DNA of 64,000 nucleotides from Natronosporangium sp035305625 (GTDB lineage Bacteria > Actinomycetota > Actinomycetes > Mycobacteriales > Micromonosporaceae), in assembly GCA_963809545.1 (NCBI GenBank), contig CAWEKD010000005.1, forward strand, positions 1,550,001-1,614,000, read 5' to 3'. Positions 33,679-43,239 of the stretch are shown in pieces (within the stretch, counting starts at the first letter, position 1; each line of letters begins with the position of its first letter). The notes below the pieces were generated by a model that ran no database searches, was not told where the DNA came from, and saw nothing but the letters and a program-made list of their open reading frames with translations. The position numbers and the translations under genes were made by a program.

Positions 33679-34839
33679 TCACTGCGGTGGGGTCCAGGCT
33701 TGGAGCCAGGCGAGTTGCCGGCGCAGCGCGGAGGTGGGCGTCAGTCTGATGAGGAGGTCCCGGAGCCGGCTGGCGGGGCGTCCTCGGACGTGGGCGAGTT
33801 GCCCGATCAGGCGGGAGCGGTGGGCGATGCGTTGCGTGCGGGGCCGGCGCAGCGCGTCGTATCGCGCCAGGGCATCCTCGAGCTCGCGTTCGGGCACGGT
33901 GGTCTGCCGCGCCAGCGGTGCGAGCAGCGCGGTGAGGGTCGCGGCGTCCTCCATGGCCTGGCCGCCGCCTTGCCCGAGGTTGGGGGTCATGGCGTGGGCG
34001 GCGTCGCCGAGCAGCACCAGCCGGCCGCGGTAGAAGGTGCGGAGCCGCCCGGCGAGCTCCTCGATCGGCAACCGGCTGATGCGCTCGGCCGAGGTGGCCT
34101 CGATCAGGGTCGGGATCGGATCGTGCCAGTGCCCGAACCGCTCCTGTAGGACCGCTTTCTCGTCGGCGAACTTCTGGTCCGCCGGCATCGTCGCCACCGC
34201 GAACCAGTAGACGCGTCCGTCGGCGAGCGGCGCCACCCCGAACCGGTGCCCGACTCCCCAGGTCTCTCCCGCTTCCCCATGCAGGTCGACCGGGGTGTCG
34301 GTGATGCCGCGCCACGCGGAGTAGCCGGCGTACCTGACGCCCGGGTCGTCCGGCCAGGTGCGGCGGGTCGCACTCCGCAACCCGTCGGCCGCGATGACGA
34401 CGTCGTACCGGGCGGTGCGCTGCTCGCCCGAGGGGGAGATGCTCGTCACGCTGCCGTCGGGGCGGGGATCGACGACCCGGTGTCCGCCGTGGATGGTTCC
34501 TTCCGCGAGGGCCGAGACCAGCAGGCGGTGCAGGTCGGTGCGGTCCACCACCCGGAGCTGAGCCACGGCCTCTTGGGGGAAGGTGGCGAGCCAGGACCCG
34601 TCCGGTCGCCGCTGGCCGGCGCGCAACGTGCCCGCTTTCGCGGACGTGAAGCGGCGGAACTCGGCCCCGACTCCCAGCGCGTCCAGGGCGCGCAGCCCGT
34701 TACCGAAGATCGACAGTCCCGATCCACCGGGGCGAAGGTCCGCGGCCTGCTCGTACACCACCACGTCGGCCCCGGCCCGCTGCAGCCCGATCGCCGCGCA
34801 CAGTCCCCCGATACCGGAGCCGATGATCCCTACCCGCAC
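33679..34839 (-). CDS. FAD-dependent monooxygenase (PHBH-like)
   Basis: A 386-residue flavoprotein. The FAD-binding GxGxxG is VGIIGSGIGGLCAAIGLQRAG at the N-terminus, DVVIAADGLRSATRR is the DG motif and RLVLLGDAAHAMTPNLGQGG the GD motif with the conserved proline loop. It is a class A aromatic-type hydroxylase without a predictable substrate. The start is GTG 34839 with AAGGGG upstream. The TrmB-like regulator gene lies just upstream on the same strand, 73 bp away. Confidence 0.85.
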   Translation of the reverse strand: MRVGIIGSGIGGLCAAIGLQRAGADVVVYEQAADLRPGGSGLSIFGNGLRALDALGVGAEFRRFTSAKAGTLRAGQRRPDGSWLATFPQEAVAQLRVVDRTDLHRLLVSALAEGTIHGGHRVVDPRPDGSVTSISPSGEQRTARYDVVIAADGLRSATRRTWPDDPGVRYAGYSAWRGITDTPVDLHGEAGETWGVGHRFGVAPLADGRVYWFAVATMPADQKFADEKAVLQERFGHWHDPIPTLIEATSAERISRLPIEELAGRLRTFYRGRLVLLGDAAHAMTPNLGQGGGQAMEDAATLTALLAPLARQTTVPERELEDALARYDALRRPRTQRIAHRSRLIGQLAHVRGRPASRLRDLLIRLTPTSALRRQLAWLQAWTPPQ

Positions 34840-34912
34840 GATGCCCCTTTTGTTGCCCCTGGCTGTCCCGTCCTTCGTAGATTTTTCCAGGAGTGCGGAT
34901 CGGTGGTGTCGG

Positions 34913-35716
34913 CTATGGCGCTGAGGTGTGCGCGAGCGGCTCCGCCTGAGACCAGATCGCCTCGAAAGTGATCTTGAGGGCGGCGGCGAGGGCGCGGTGG
35001 TGGACCACGATGGTGGTGACCGATTCACCGCCCGCGACCGGGTCCGGCAGGTTGAACGCGACCGATTTTTCGTCCACGACCGTGAGTTTCATGGGGAGAT
35101 GGCGGGCGAGCCGGACCTGTTCACCGAGGCGGGCGTACGTCTGGACCACGCGCGCCATCTGGGGATCGTCGAGGAGGGAGCGTTCGTAGATGGCGCGGGT
35201 GGCGATCGCCGACGGTGGGACCGGGTCCTCCGGTGCCGGTGGCGCCAGGTAGGGCGGGCAGACGATCGCCAGGACCTCGTGCTCCGCTTTGGCCCACAGT
35301 TGGCTGATCCGCTGGACCGCGTGGGCCGGATCCCGCAGCACCTCCACATAGTCCAAGGGTTCGCCCCGGTGCTGGCCTTGGAGGAAACGGGGCTGCAGGT
35401 CGGTGGCGAGTTTGGTCGCGCGGGCGGTGAGGCGGTCGAGTTCTTGCCGCCGCACCGCCAGCAGGCTGTCGAAGACCTGGTCGGGCGGCTTCGCCCGGTA
35501 ACGCAGGCCGGCCCCGCCCGGTACGGTCGCGACGAAGCCGCGTTCGGCCAGCGAAGCGAGCACGTCGTAGCTGCGGGGTCGGGGGATGCGCCCTAATCTG
35601 GCGATTTCGGCCGGGGTGGCGTCGCCGCGGCCGATGAGCGCCAGGTAACCCCGGGCTTCGTACTGTGTCAGTCCCAGCTCGACCAGCTGGCTGACCGTCG
35701 CCTCGTCCACATCCAT
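34913..35716 (-). CDS. TrmB-family transcriptional regulator
   Basis: A 267-residue protein. The N-terminal winged helix (LVELGLTQYEARGYLALIGRG, IARLGRIPRPRSYDVLASL) is that of the TrmB/sugar-specific regulator family, followed by a coiled-coil segment (VRRQELDRLTARATKLATDL) and a PLD-like C-terminal effector domain ending with VVHHRALAAAL. A short palindrome 7 bp before its start is a likely autoregulatory site. It may control the FAD monooxygenase, its downstream neighbour, and the divergent secreted-protein genes. Confidence 0.8.
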   Translation of the reverse strand: MDVDEATVSQLVELGLTQYEARGYLALIGRGDATPAEIARLGRIPRPRSYDVLASLAERGFVATVPGGAGLRYRAKPPDQVFDSLLAVRRQELDRLTARATKLATDLQPRFLQGQHRGEPLDYVEVLRDPAHAVQRISQLWAKAEHEVLAIVCPPYLAPPAPEDPVPPSAIATRAIYERSLLDDPQMARVVQTYARLGEQVRLARHLPMKLTVVDEKSVAFNLPDPVAGGESVTTIVVHHRALAAALKITFEAIWSQAEPLAHTSAP

Positions 35717-35722
35717 CAGAAT

Positions 35723-35740
35723 ACTGTCACTATTGACAGT
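35723..35740. promoter_or_regulatory. Operator-like palindrome at the TrmB start
   Basis: ACTGTCA-CTAT-TGACAGT is a perfect 7+7 bp inverted repeat with a 4-bp spacer. It lies 7 bp upstream of the regulator's ATG and within the 87-bp region shared with the divergent secreted-protein gene. The position suits autorepression and control of both directions. Confidence 0.55.
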
Positions 35741-35803
35741 GGTAACAGGCCGCCGTTAGGGTCCCTCGAAGTTAGAACAGGCCCTGAGTGGAAGGTCCCA
35801 CCG

Positions 35804-37573
35804 ATGTCGTCGACTAGACCACCCCGAGCGCGGATCGGCCGGTCAGCCGCCGTGCTGCTCGGTGTCGTACCGGTGAGCGTCGCGTTACTGGCGGCACCGA
35901 GCGCTGCCGCGAACCGCTCCGAGCCGGTCAGCAGCGCGTACACCATGGAGCTGCAGGCGCGCACCAACCTCCTCGTCAACGACGAGGGCTACAACCTGCC
36001 GCCCGGATCGGCGTTCAACAGCATTTCGCCCCACATCAACAACGCGGGCCAGGTGACGTTCCGGGTCCAGCACGTCGCCGACCCCAACCCCGCCACCGGC
36101 CGCCCCGGGGTCTGGCTCGGCGGCCACGGGGAGGGAGACATCGTCTACACCGGAGAAACCGACTGGTCGATCCCGGTGGATCCCATCCTCAACGACCACG
36201 GCGACATCGTGTTCGCGCTGGCGCCCAGCATCATGGAAAGCCACCTGTACGTCTATGACGCGGCGTCGGGAACCGGTCGCCAGGTCAACACGGCGCCGGT
36301 GCTGCCGAACTCGTACGCCAGTCCCGGGATCGACAACGACGGCAACCTCGGCTTCCAGGCCAGCTTCAGCGGCGGTCGGGCCTTCGCCGGCTTCCGAGAC
36401 GGCGCCGGCATCTTCTATGTCACCGACTCGGGTCTGGACGCCAGCAGCCCGTACACCTACCTCTACACCCCGGCCTACAACAACGCCGGTCAGATCGCCG
36501 GCAAGGTGTCGACCTCGTCGGACATGACCACCGAACAGGAGATCCGGCTGTTCGAGCCGGACGGGACCTCCCGACTGCTGCTGGCGAACCAGGCCGTGGA
36601 CCCCTCGTCCCCCTATGAAGCCTTCGACAACAGCGTCGGACTCAACGACCATGGGGTGATCGCCGTGGTGGCCCGCCGCGCCTCGGACAAGCAGCGGGTG
36701 GTCGTGCGTAGCGACGGTACGACCATCACGGAGATCGCCGCGGTGGACCCGAGCGGCACCATCCGCGACATCGAGTTCTTCCGGCCGGACATCAACAACC
36801 AGGGAGAGGTGGTGTTCCGCGCGGTGGACGCCCTCGGCCAGGCCATCTACGTCGGTGACGGCAGCAGCCTGGTCCGCGTCGCCGGCAAGGGGGACGTGGT
36901 CGACACGGACCTGGGGGCCGGCCAGCTCGGCCAGCACGACACCAGCCCGGTGTTCGGCGGCAGTCCGGCCATCAACGACCACGGCGACGTCGTGTTCACC
37001 GCGGGCCTCCACCCGAAGGGGGATCACCTCGTCGAATGGGGCACCGGGGTGTTCGTGGCGTACCGCGCGGACACCGGTGAGCCGGGCGGGGTGAGTGAGG
37101 AGATCATCGCGACCGTGCCGGAGCGGGGTGACGAAGGCTCGCTGATCATCTCGGTGGACCCGGACGACCGGACGGTGCGGCTGCCGGAGATGGTGGCGGC
37201 CGGGGACCGGTTCACCACCAGCGGTCAACTGCGGCCGGTGTGGGTGACCGACACCCGGACCGCGAACCCGGGGTGGGACGTGACCGCGCAGGTGTCGGAC
37301 TTCACCTCGGACAGTGCGACGTTCTCCGGCGGGTTCCTCGGCTGGACCCCCACGGTCGGGGCGGTCTCCGATGGCCAGGTCGTCACCCCGGGAGAGCCGG
37401 TCGCGCCGGGCTTCCCCACCGGTGACGGATTGGCGGTGCCGCGGACCCTGGCCTTCGCCGACGCCGGCGCGGGGCTCGGCACCGCGGAACTGGGCGCCGA
37501 CCTCGACCTGCAGATCCCGCTGGACACGCCCGCGGGCGAGTACACCGCGGTGCTCACGATCACGGTGATCTGA
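35804..37573 (+). CDS. Secreted NxxGxxAF tandem-repeat protein
   Basis: A 589-residue exported protein. After a signal peptide (AAVLLGVVPVSVALLAAP) come at least seven repeats with the N/D-x-x-G-x-[VIL]-x-F pattern: INNAGQVTFRV, LNDHGDIVFAL, IDNDGNLGFQA, YNNAGQIAGKV, LNDHGVIAVVA, INNQGEVVFRA and INDHGDVVFTA, likely a beta-propeller. The C-terminal 150 residues form a beta-sandwich resembling bacterial WxL/DUF916 partner domains. The stop overlaps the start of the DUF916 gene (TGATG), so the two are co-translated and probably act together at the cell surface. Confidence 0.75.
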   Translation: MSSTRPPRARIGRSAAVLLGVVPVSVALLAAPSAAANRSEPVSSAYTMELQARTNLLVNDEGYNLPPGSAFNSISPHINNAGQVTFRVQHVADPNPATGRPGVWLGGHGEGDIVYTGETDWSIPVDPILNDHGDIVFALAPSIMESHLYVYDAASGTGRQVNTAPVLPNSYASPGIDNDGNLGFQASFSGGRAFAGFRDGAGIFYVTDSGLDASSPYTYLYTPAYNNAGQIAGKVSTSSDMTTEQEIRLFEPDGTSRLLLANQAVDPSSPYEAFDNSVGLNDHGVIAVVARRASDKQRVVVRSDGTTITEIAAVDPSGTIRDIEFFRPDINNQGEVVFRAVDALGQAIYVGDGSSLVRVAGKGDVVDTDLGAGQLGQHDTSPVFGGSPAINDHGDVVFTAGLHPKGDHLVEWGTGVFVAYRADTGEPGGVSEEIIATVPERGDEGSLIISVDPDDRTVRLPEMVAAGDRFTTSGQLRPVWVTDTRTANPGWDVTAQVSDFTSDSATFSGGFLGWTPTVGAVSDGQVVTPGEPVAPGFPTGDGLAVPRTLAFADAGAGLGTAELGADLDLQIPLDTPAGEYTAVLTITVI

Positions 37574-38649
37574 TGGGTTTCCCACTGCGGATGGTGCTGG
37601 GGGCGCTGGGCGCGGCCGCTGTGGTGGCGGCCGGCCTGGCGCCGCCGGCACCGCCGGTCACCACCACGGCCACCCTGGCCGCCGCGAGCACCCAGACCTG
37701 GTCGGTGCAGCCCGCCACCGCCGAGGGGGCCGACGGGCGAGTCAGCTGGAATTTTGCGATCGCGCCCGGCGAATCCATCACCGACTTCGCCCAGGTGAAC
37801 AACTTCAGCGACCAGCCGTTGACCGTCCAGGTCTATTCGCACGATGCGGTCAACACCCCCGAGGGCGCGTTCACCTTGCAGCCGGCGGACGCCGAGCCGG
37901 CAGAGGTGGGGGCGTGGATCGGGCTGAGCGAACAGGTCACGATCGCCCCCGGCGACCATGCGATCATCCCGTTCACCCTCACGGTGCCGGTGGACACCCC
38001 ACCCGGGGACTACGCGGGCGGGGTCGTCGCCTCGGTCATGACCACCGCCACCGACGCCCACGGGCAGCAGATGGTGGTCGACAACCGGGTCGGGGCCCGG
38101 GTGTATCTACGGGTGGCCGGCGAACTCACACCGCAACTAGCAGTCGTCGCGGGTGAGGCCAGGTACGACCGGTCCTGGATCCCCTTCTCCGGCGGTACCG
38201 TGACCGCCACCTTCGAGGTACGTAACTCGGGCAACGTACGCCTGTCCGGCGAGCAGGCGGTCGCCGGACACGGGCTGTTCGGACTGGGGAAGCACACGAT
38301 GGTCCCGGGTGATCTCCCCGAGATCCTGCCCGGGCAGTCCATCGTCGTCACGGTCCAGCTCGAGGGGGTGGCGCCGCTGGTCTGGGTGACCGAAAAGCTG
38401 GTGATTCATCCCCAGTCGCCGCAGGCCGAGGTCGAGGCGGCGCCGGCGAGCGCGACCGTGTCCATGTGGGCGATGCCGTGGCCGGAGCTGATCACCCTCG
38501 CCCTGCTGGGGTTCGGCGGCTGGGGGGCGTGGTGGCAGCGTCAGCGCCGGCAGCGCCGTACCGAGGCGATGCTGGCGGAGGCGGTCGCCAAGGCTCGGGA
38601 GGAAGTCCGCCGGGAGCTGCAGCAGGAGCGTGGGAAAGCGGGGAAGTAG
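37573..38649 (+). CDS. DUF916/WxL-type surface protein
   Basis: A 358-residue protein with a signal peptide and a peptidoglycan-binding-type beta domain. RVSWNFAIAPGESITDFAQV and PLTVQVYSHDAVNT at about 50-100 are the DUF916 signature, then PPGDYAGGVVASV. One C-terminal transmembrane helix (LITLALLGFGGWGAWW) and a basic coiled tail (AKAREEVRRELQQERGK) anchor it. DUF916 proteins pair with WxL proteins on Gram-positive walls; here the partner is the NxxGxxAF protein immediately upstream. Confidence 0.78.
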   Translation: MGFPLRMVLGALGAAAVVAAGLAPPAPPVTTTATLAAASTQTWSVQPATAEGADGRVSWNFAIAPGESITDFAQVNNFSDQPLTVQVYSHDAVNTPEGAFTLQPADAEPAEVGAWIGLSEQVTIAPGDHAIIPFTLTVPVDTPPGDYAGGVVASVMTTATDAHGQQMVVDNRVGARVYLRVAGELTPQLAVVAGEARYDRSWIPFSGGTVTATFEVRNSGNVRLSGEQAVAGHGLFGLGKHTMVPGDLPEILPGQSIVVTVQLEGVAPLVWVTEKLVIHPQSPQAEVEAAPASATVSMWAMPWPELITLALLGFGGWGAWWQRQRRQRRTEAMLAEAVAKAREEVRRELQQERGKAGK

Positions 38650-38690
38650 CGGTCTCCCCGGGAAGCCAGCCCTGGTCGCACCGGCCCGGG

Positions 38691-39164
38691 TCAGTCGAGG
38701 CCGAGGTCGCGCCGCAGCTTGGCCACGTGCCCGGTGGCGCGGACGTTGTAGAAGGCCCGCGCGATCCGCCCCTCCTCGTCGATGACGAACGTCGACCGGA
38801 TCACCCCGGTGACCACCCGGCCGTAGTTCTTTTTCTCTCCCCAGGCCCCGTACGCGGTCAGCACCTTCTTCTCCGGATCCGACAGCAGCGGGAAGGTGAG
38901 CTGGTCCCGTTCCCGGAATTTCGCCAGCTTCTCCGGGGTGTCGGGGGAGAGGCCGACCACCTCGTACCCCGCCGCCTGCAGCGACGCCAGCGAGTCGCGG
39001 AAGTCGCACGCCTGCGTGGTGCAGCCCGGGGTCATCGCCGCGGGGTAGGCGTACAGGATCACCTTCCGGCCGCGGAGGTCGGCCAGGGACAGCGAGCTGC
39101 CGGAGTCGGTGGTCAACGTGAAGTCGGGCGCGGGGTCGCCCGGCTGCAGGCGGATGTTGGTCAT
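38691..39164 (-). CDS. bcp: Thioredoxin-dependent peroxiredoxin (Bcp/PrxQ)
   Basis: A 157-residue peroxiredoxin. The peroxidatic cysteine is in TPGCTTQACDFRD with the resolving cysteine five residues later, the Bcp/PrxQ spacing. PGDPAPDFTL at the N-terminus and RSTFVIDEEGRI near the end are family motifs. The ATG at 39164 fits the usual length. It converges on the DUF916 gene from the opposite strand. Confidence 0.9.
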   Translation of the reverse strand: MTNIRLQPGDPAPDFTLTTDSGSSLSLADLRGRKVILYAYPAAMTPGCTTQACDFRDSLASLQAAGYEVVGLSPDTPEKLAKFRERDQLTFPLLSDPEKKVLTAYGAWGEKKNYGRVVTGVIRSTFVIDEEGRIARAFYNVRATGHVAKLRRDLGLD

Positions 39165-39294
39165 ACCACCCACGGTACGCCGTGGGGTGGACATACCGCC
39201 GACGGCCACCCGGCGCGCCGGACCGGCCGACGGGCAGGTGGGGAATGCGACAGTCGGGAACCAGCCGGTCCCGTCGTACGACTGTAGGGGCATC

Positions 39295-40950
39295 ATGGCC
39301 GCCATGACCTCTCCCGCCCGAATCGCGCGGGCGGTGGTGACGGGTGCGCTGGTGGGGCTGTTCCTGCTGCTCGGCCTCGCGCCCGCCCCCGCCGCCGCGC
39401 ACGCCAACCTGCTCGACACCAACCCCGCCAACGGGACCATCCTCAACGAGATGCCGGACCAGGTGGTGTTGACGTTCTCCGAACCGGTCCGGTTGATCCC
39501 GGGGCGGATCGTGGTGGTCGCACCGGATGGGGAGCTGGTGGAGACCGGGGAGATCACCGCGGACGGTCCCACGGTCACCATCCCGATCAAGGGTGGTGGC
39601 GCCCGCGGCACCTACCTGGTCAGCTATCGGGTGATCTCTCAGGACAGCCATCCGGTCGGTAACTCGATCACGTTCTCCGTGGGGGCGCCGTCCGAGGTGC
39701 CGGAACTCACCTACGGCCAGGCGGAGGGTGACCCGGTGGTCGCGGCCGCGGTCAGCGCCAACCGCTATCTCGGCTACGGCGGACTGGTGCTGCTGGTCGG
39801 GCCGGTGCTGATGTTGATCCGCATGTGGCCGCAACGGCTGTCCCGGCAAGGGATGGTCCGCCTGGCCTGGATCGGGTTCGGTCTGGTGACCGTCAGTAGC
39901 GTGCTCGCGGTCTGGCTGCAGGCGCCCTACAGCAGCGGTGATTCGCTGAGCGACGTGGACCTCGACGGGTTGCAGCAGGTGCTGGGCAGCCCGTTCGGGA
40001 TCGCCCACGTGGTCCGGATCGGGGTGCTGATCGCGTTGGGGCTGGTGTTGCGGCCGGTGCTGTCCGGGCAGGGCACCCGCTCGGACGTGCTGCTGGTCGG
40101 CCTGCTCGGGATCGCCGGTCTGGCCACGTGGCCGTTCGCCGGGCATCCGATCGCCGCCCCGATTCCACCGTTGGCCATCCTCGCGGACGGCATCCACCTC
40201 ACCGCCATGGCGGTCTGGGCGGGCGGACTGGTGGTGCTGGTCGGCTTCCTGCTGCGGCACGCCACCGGCCGGGAACTGGCCGCGATCCTGCCGGAGTGGT
40301 CCCGGTGGGCCACCGGCCTGGTGGGGGCGCTGGCGCTGACCGGGGTGGTGATGGCGGTGGCCGAGATTCGGCCACTGGAGGCGTTGTGGGAGACCACGTA
40401 CGGCCGGTTGCTGCTGGCCAAGCTCGGGCTGGTGGCGGTGGTGCTGATGGTGGCCGCCGGCAGCCGCAACCTGGTCCAGCGCCGTCTGGCCCCCCACCGG
40501 CCTCGGACCGCCCGGTGGCTGGTGGGGATCGAGACGGTGCTGCTGGCCGGCGTGCTCGCAGTGACCTCGGTGCTGGTGCAGACCACCCCGGCCCGTACCG
40601 CGATCACCGGTGCCGACCAGGCGTTCCCCACCGATTACGCGGCCACTCTCACCAGTCCGCTGTACTCGGTGCAGGTGCTGCTGGAGCCGGGAGGGTTGGG
40701 CAGCAACACCCTCCATCTGTATTCGTACACCCTCGACGGGCAGCCGCTGCCGGTGGAGGAGTGGCGCGCCACCGCCGCGCTCCCGTCCGAGGGGATCGAG
40801 CCGATCGAGATCCTGCTCCTGCCACTGACCGACACCCACGCGTTCGGGGATGTGGCCCTGCCCGTAGCCGGGGACTGGGAGTTCACCATCACGCTTCGGA
40901 TCTCCGAGGTGCAGCAGGCTTCCGTCGAAACAACCGTGTCAATCAGATAG
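39295..40950 (+). CDS. CopC-CopD fusion copper resistance protein
   Basis: A 551-residue protein. A signal peptide ends at AAAHANLL; the mature N-terminal His is the CopC copper ligand, and the CopC domain runs to about residue 125 (VVLTFSEPVRL, YRVISQDSHPVGNSITF). About eight transmembrane helices of a CopD domain follow (SANRYLGYGGLVLLVGPVLM, LADGIHLTAMAVWAGGLVVL). A C-terminal extracellular beta domain (FPTDYAATLTSPLYSVQVLL) ends the protein. Probably moves or buffers copper across the membrane. The ycnI gene follows 11 bp later. Confidence 0.88.
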   Translation: MAAMTSPARIARAVVTGALVGLFLLLGLAPAPAAAHANLLDTNPANGTILNEMPDQVVLTFSEPVRLIPGRIVVVAPDGELVETGEITADGPTVTIPIKGGGARGTYLVSYRVISQDSHPVGNSITFSVGAPSEVPELTYGQAEGDPVVAAAVSANRYLGYGGLVLLVGPVLMLIRMWPQRLSRQGMVRLAWIGFGLVTVSSVLAVWLQAPYSSGDSLSDVDLDGLQQVLGSPFGIAHVVRIGVLIALGLVLRPVLSGQGTRSDVLLVGLLGIAGLATWPFAGHPIAAPIPPLAILADGIHLTAMAVWAGGLVVLVGFLLRHATGRELAAILPEWSRWATGLVGALALTGVVMAVAEIRPLEALWETTYGRLLLAKLGLVAVVLMVAAGSRNLVQRRLAPHRPRTARWLVGIETVLLAGVLAVTSVLVQTTPARTAITGADQAFPTDYAATLTSPLYSVQVLLEPGGLGSNTLHLYSYTLDGQPLPVEEWRATAALPSEGIEPIEILLLPLTDTHAFGDVALPVAGDWEFTITLRISEVQQASVETTVSIR

Positions 40951-40961
40951 GAGAGGGTGCA

Positions 40962-41684
40962 GTGAAACAGGGATTGTGGCGTACCGGGCTGGGGGCGCTG
41001 GCGGTGGTGGGCCTGCTGGCGGTGGCGACGCCGGCGGCGGCCCACGTGACCGTCAACCCCCGGGAGGCGACCGCCGGCAGCTACGCCCGGGTGGACTTCC
41101 GGGTGCCGAATGAGCGGGACGACACCGCCACCACCCAGGTGGAGGTCCACTTCCCGACCGATCCCCCAATCCCGTCGGTGTCCATCAAGCCGGTACCGGG
41201 CTGGGAGGTGGAGGTCACCTACCGCACCCTGGATGAGCCGATCGAGGGTGGGCACGGCGAGGTGATCGAGGAAGTAGTCGAGGTGATCACCTGGACCGCC
41301 CAGGACGAGGAGGCGGCGATCCAGCCGGGCCAGTTCGGTGAGTTCCCGGTGTCGATGGGGCCGCTGCCGGAGGGCGTGGAGGAGCTGCACTTCCCGAGTC
41401 TGCAGACCTACGAGGACGGTGAGGTGGTGCGCTGGATCGACCTGTCGGCCGGGGCGGATCTGCCGGCGCCGGTGCTGCGGCTGACCGCCGGTGACGGTCA
41501 CGGCCACGGCCACGACGATTCCGCGTCCGAGGAGCCGGACGAGTCGGCGGACTCCGCGGAGTCGACCGCCTCGGCCGAGGCCGAAACCCCGGGATGGCTG
41601 GTGGCGGTGGCGGTGGCCGGGCTGGCCGTCGCGGTCGTGTCCCTGGCGCTGGCCGGGACGGCGCTGGCGCGCGCCCGCCGCTGA
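40962..41684 (+). CDS. ycnI: YcnI-family (DUF1775) copper-associated membrane protein
   Basis: A 240-residue exported protein from a GTG with GGAGAGG upstream. The mature start AAAHVTVNP places the YcnI His copper ligand at the N-terminus. YARVDFRVPNERDD, WEVEVTYRTL and EFPVSMGPLPEG follow family order. A His/Asp-rich stretch (DGHGHGHDD) precedes an acidic linker and one C-terminal transmembrane helix. It works with the CopCD fusion encoded directly upstream in copper handling. Confidence 0.88.
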   Translation: MKQGLWRTGLGALAVVGLLAVATPAAAHVTVNPREATAGSYARVDFRVPNERDDTATTQVEVHFPTDPPIPSVSIKPVPGWEVEVTYRTLDEPIEGGHGEVIEEVVEVITWTAQDEEAAIQPGQFGEFPVSMGPLPEGVEELHFPSLQTYEDGEVVRWIDLSAGADLPAPVLRLTAGDGHGHGHDDSASEEPDESADSAESTASAEAETPGWLVAVAVAGLAVAVVSLALAGTALARARR

Positions 41685-41818
41685 TCGGGGTGGTGGGGCC
41701 GTCGTCCGGCGGCCCCACCGCTGACCTCGCGAAAACCGGGTGAACCACCCGCGAGGTGTCGCCACCGTCTGAGGCTTTACACGCTGTATGGTGCGATGTG
41801 AGGCAATCAGGGGGGACG

Positions 41819-43183
41819 ATGCTGGTAAGGGTGGTTCGCACGATTTCAGGCACCCTGCTGCTGTTGGTAGGGATTCCGCTGTTGCTGGCCGGTGGGGGGC
41901 TGTGGTTCGCCATGCAGCACCAGGACCCCACCGGTGGGTACGCCGCCACCTTGTCCACGGTGACCAGCGAGGGGTACGCGGTGGTCACCTCTGATGTGGA
42001 CGGGCTGCTGCGGCGGGAAGTTCCGTTCGCCCGAGGCGGACGGACCACCGTGGAGTTGACCGCCACTACTCCGGAGGGCCCGGCTTTCCTCGGCCTCGCC
42101 CCGGCGGAGGCGGTCGCCAGTTATCTCGCGGACGTGCCTTACACCCGGGTGGATGAGGTGCGGCTGGCCCGCGGGCCGTTGCCGGTGGTCACGACGGAGG
42201 TGGCGGGGGAAGCGGAGCCAGCGACTCCGCCCCAGCAGCAGTCGTTCTGGCTCACCCGCGGCCACGCCGGCACCGTGAGCTGGGCGGCGGAGGACCTGCG
42301 TGGGCAGCAGGTGGCGTTGGTGGTGATGAGTCCGCGCGGCGAAGCACCGCTGAGGGTGGAGATGGTCGCCAGGGTGCATCCGCACTGGCTCGGCTCCACC
42401 ATGGTCGGGGCGCTGCTGCTGGGCACCCTGCTGACCTTGGTGGCGGTGGCGTTGCTGGTCTGGCCGCATCGCTCTCGGCAGGTGGTGTACGTGGTGCCCC
42501 CGGCGGAGGTGCCGCAGGTGGCGGCGCGGCTCGGGGTCCCGATGCCGCGGGCCACCTCGGAGAGCGGAGGCCCGGCGGTAGCGGGGGTGGACGCGCTCGA
42601 GGCGCCGACCGAGGTGGCGCTCGGACGGGTGGTGGCACAGATTCCGTTGCCGGACGGGGCGGCGACGGGCGGCTCAGGAGACCCGGGGAAAGGGCCGGGC
42701 GGTGAGCCGGATCCCCACGAAGAGGAGGAAGAGGAGCCGTCCCTGGACACGCTCCCCATCACCGATCAGGCGCCGGTCGCGACCGGCGCGGTGGTGCCGG
42801 CACCGGCACCGGCGGTGGATGACCGCCTGGAGGCGGAGCTGGCGCCGGAGGTGACGTCGGCCGCGGTGGACGCGGCCGAGCCGAGCGGGGCCGGGGGCGG
42901 CGGGGAAGCGGATGCGGGCCAGGCGACCGAGGACGCGGATGCCGAGGAGTCGGGCCCGGAGAACCAGGAGCGGGCTGGTGCGGAGCCGGCGGACGCGGCA
43001 TCGGTGACCGGAGCGGCGGAGGGCGTCGCCCCACGGGCCGAGGTGCGGCCGGACGACGAGGAGTCGGCACCGGCGATTGTGCCGGCGACCATCCCGGGTG
43101 GGTCGGCGGACGTAGCCGTATGGGAGTGGCCGCCATTGGTGCAGCAGCCCACCGCCAGCCCGTCCCCCGTTCGTCCGGGGTGA
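41819..43183 (+). CDS. Membrane protein with long acidic Ala/Pro/Glu-rich tail
   Basis: A 454-residue protein from ATG 41819 behind GGGGGGA. Two transmembrane helices (about residues 9-30 and 195-220) flank an extracellular domain of about 160 residues containing VTSDVDGLLRREVPFARGG. The C-terminal 200 residues are low-complexity, rich in Glu, Asp, Ala, Gly and Pro, and likely disordered. No family name is offered. It stands alone between ycnI and orn; a TATGGT about 27 bp upstream of the start could be its -10. Confidence 0.6.
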   Translation: MLVRVVRTISGTLLLLVGIPLLLAGGGLWFAMQHQDPTGGYAATLSTVTSEGYAVVTSDVDGLLRREVPFARGGRTTVELTATTPEGPAFLGLAPAEAVASYLADVPYTRVDEVRLARGPLPVVTTEVAGEAEPATPPQQQSFWLTRGHAGTVSWAAEDLRGQQVALVVMSPRGEAPLRVEMVARVHPHWLGSTMVGALLLGTLLTLVAVALLVWPHRSRQVVYVVPPAEVPQVAARLGVPMPRATSESGGPAVAGVDALEAPTEVALGRVVAQIPLPDGAATGGSGDPGKGPGGEPDPHEEEEEEPSLDTLPITDQAPVATGAVVPAPAPAVDDRLEAELAPEVTSAAVDAAEPSGAGGGGEADAGQATEDADAEESGPENQERAGAEPADAASVTGAAEGVAPRAEVRPDDEESAPAIVPATIPGGSADVAVWEWPPLVQQPTASPSPVRPG

Positions 43184-43239
43184 CCGGAAGATCCGATCGT
43201 GCTCCACGGCCCGGCCGGCGGTCGCCCGGGTCAGACAAC

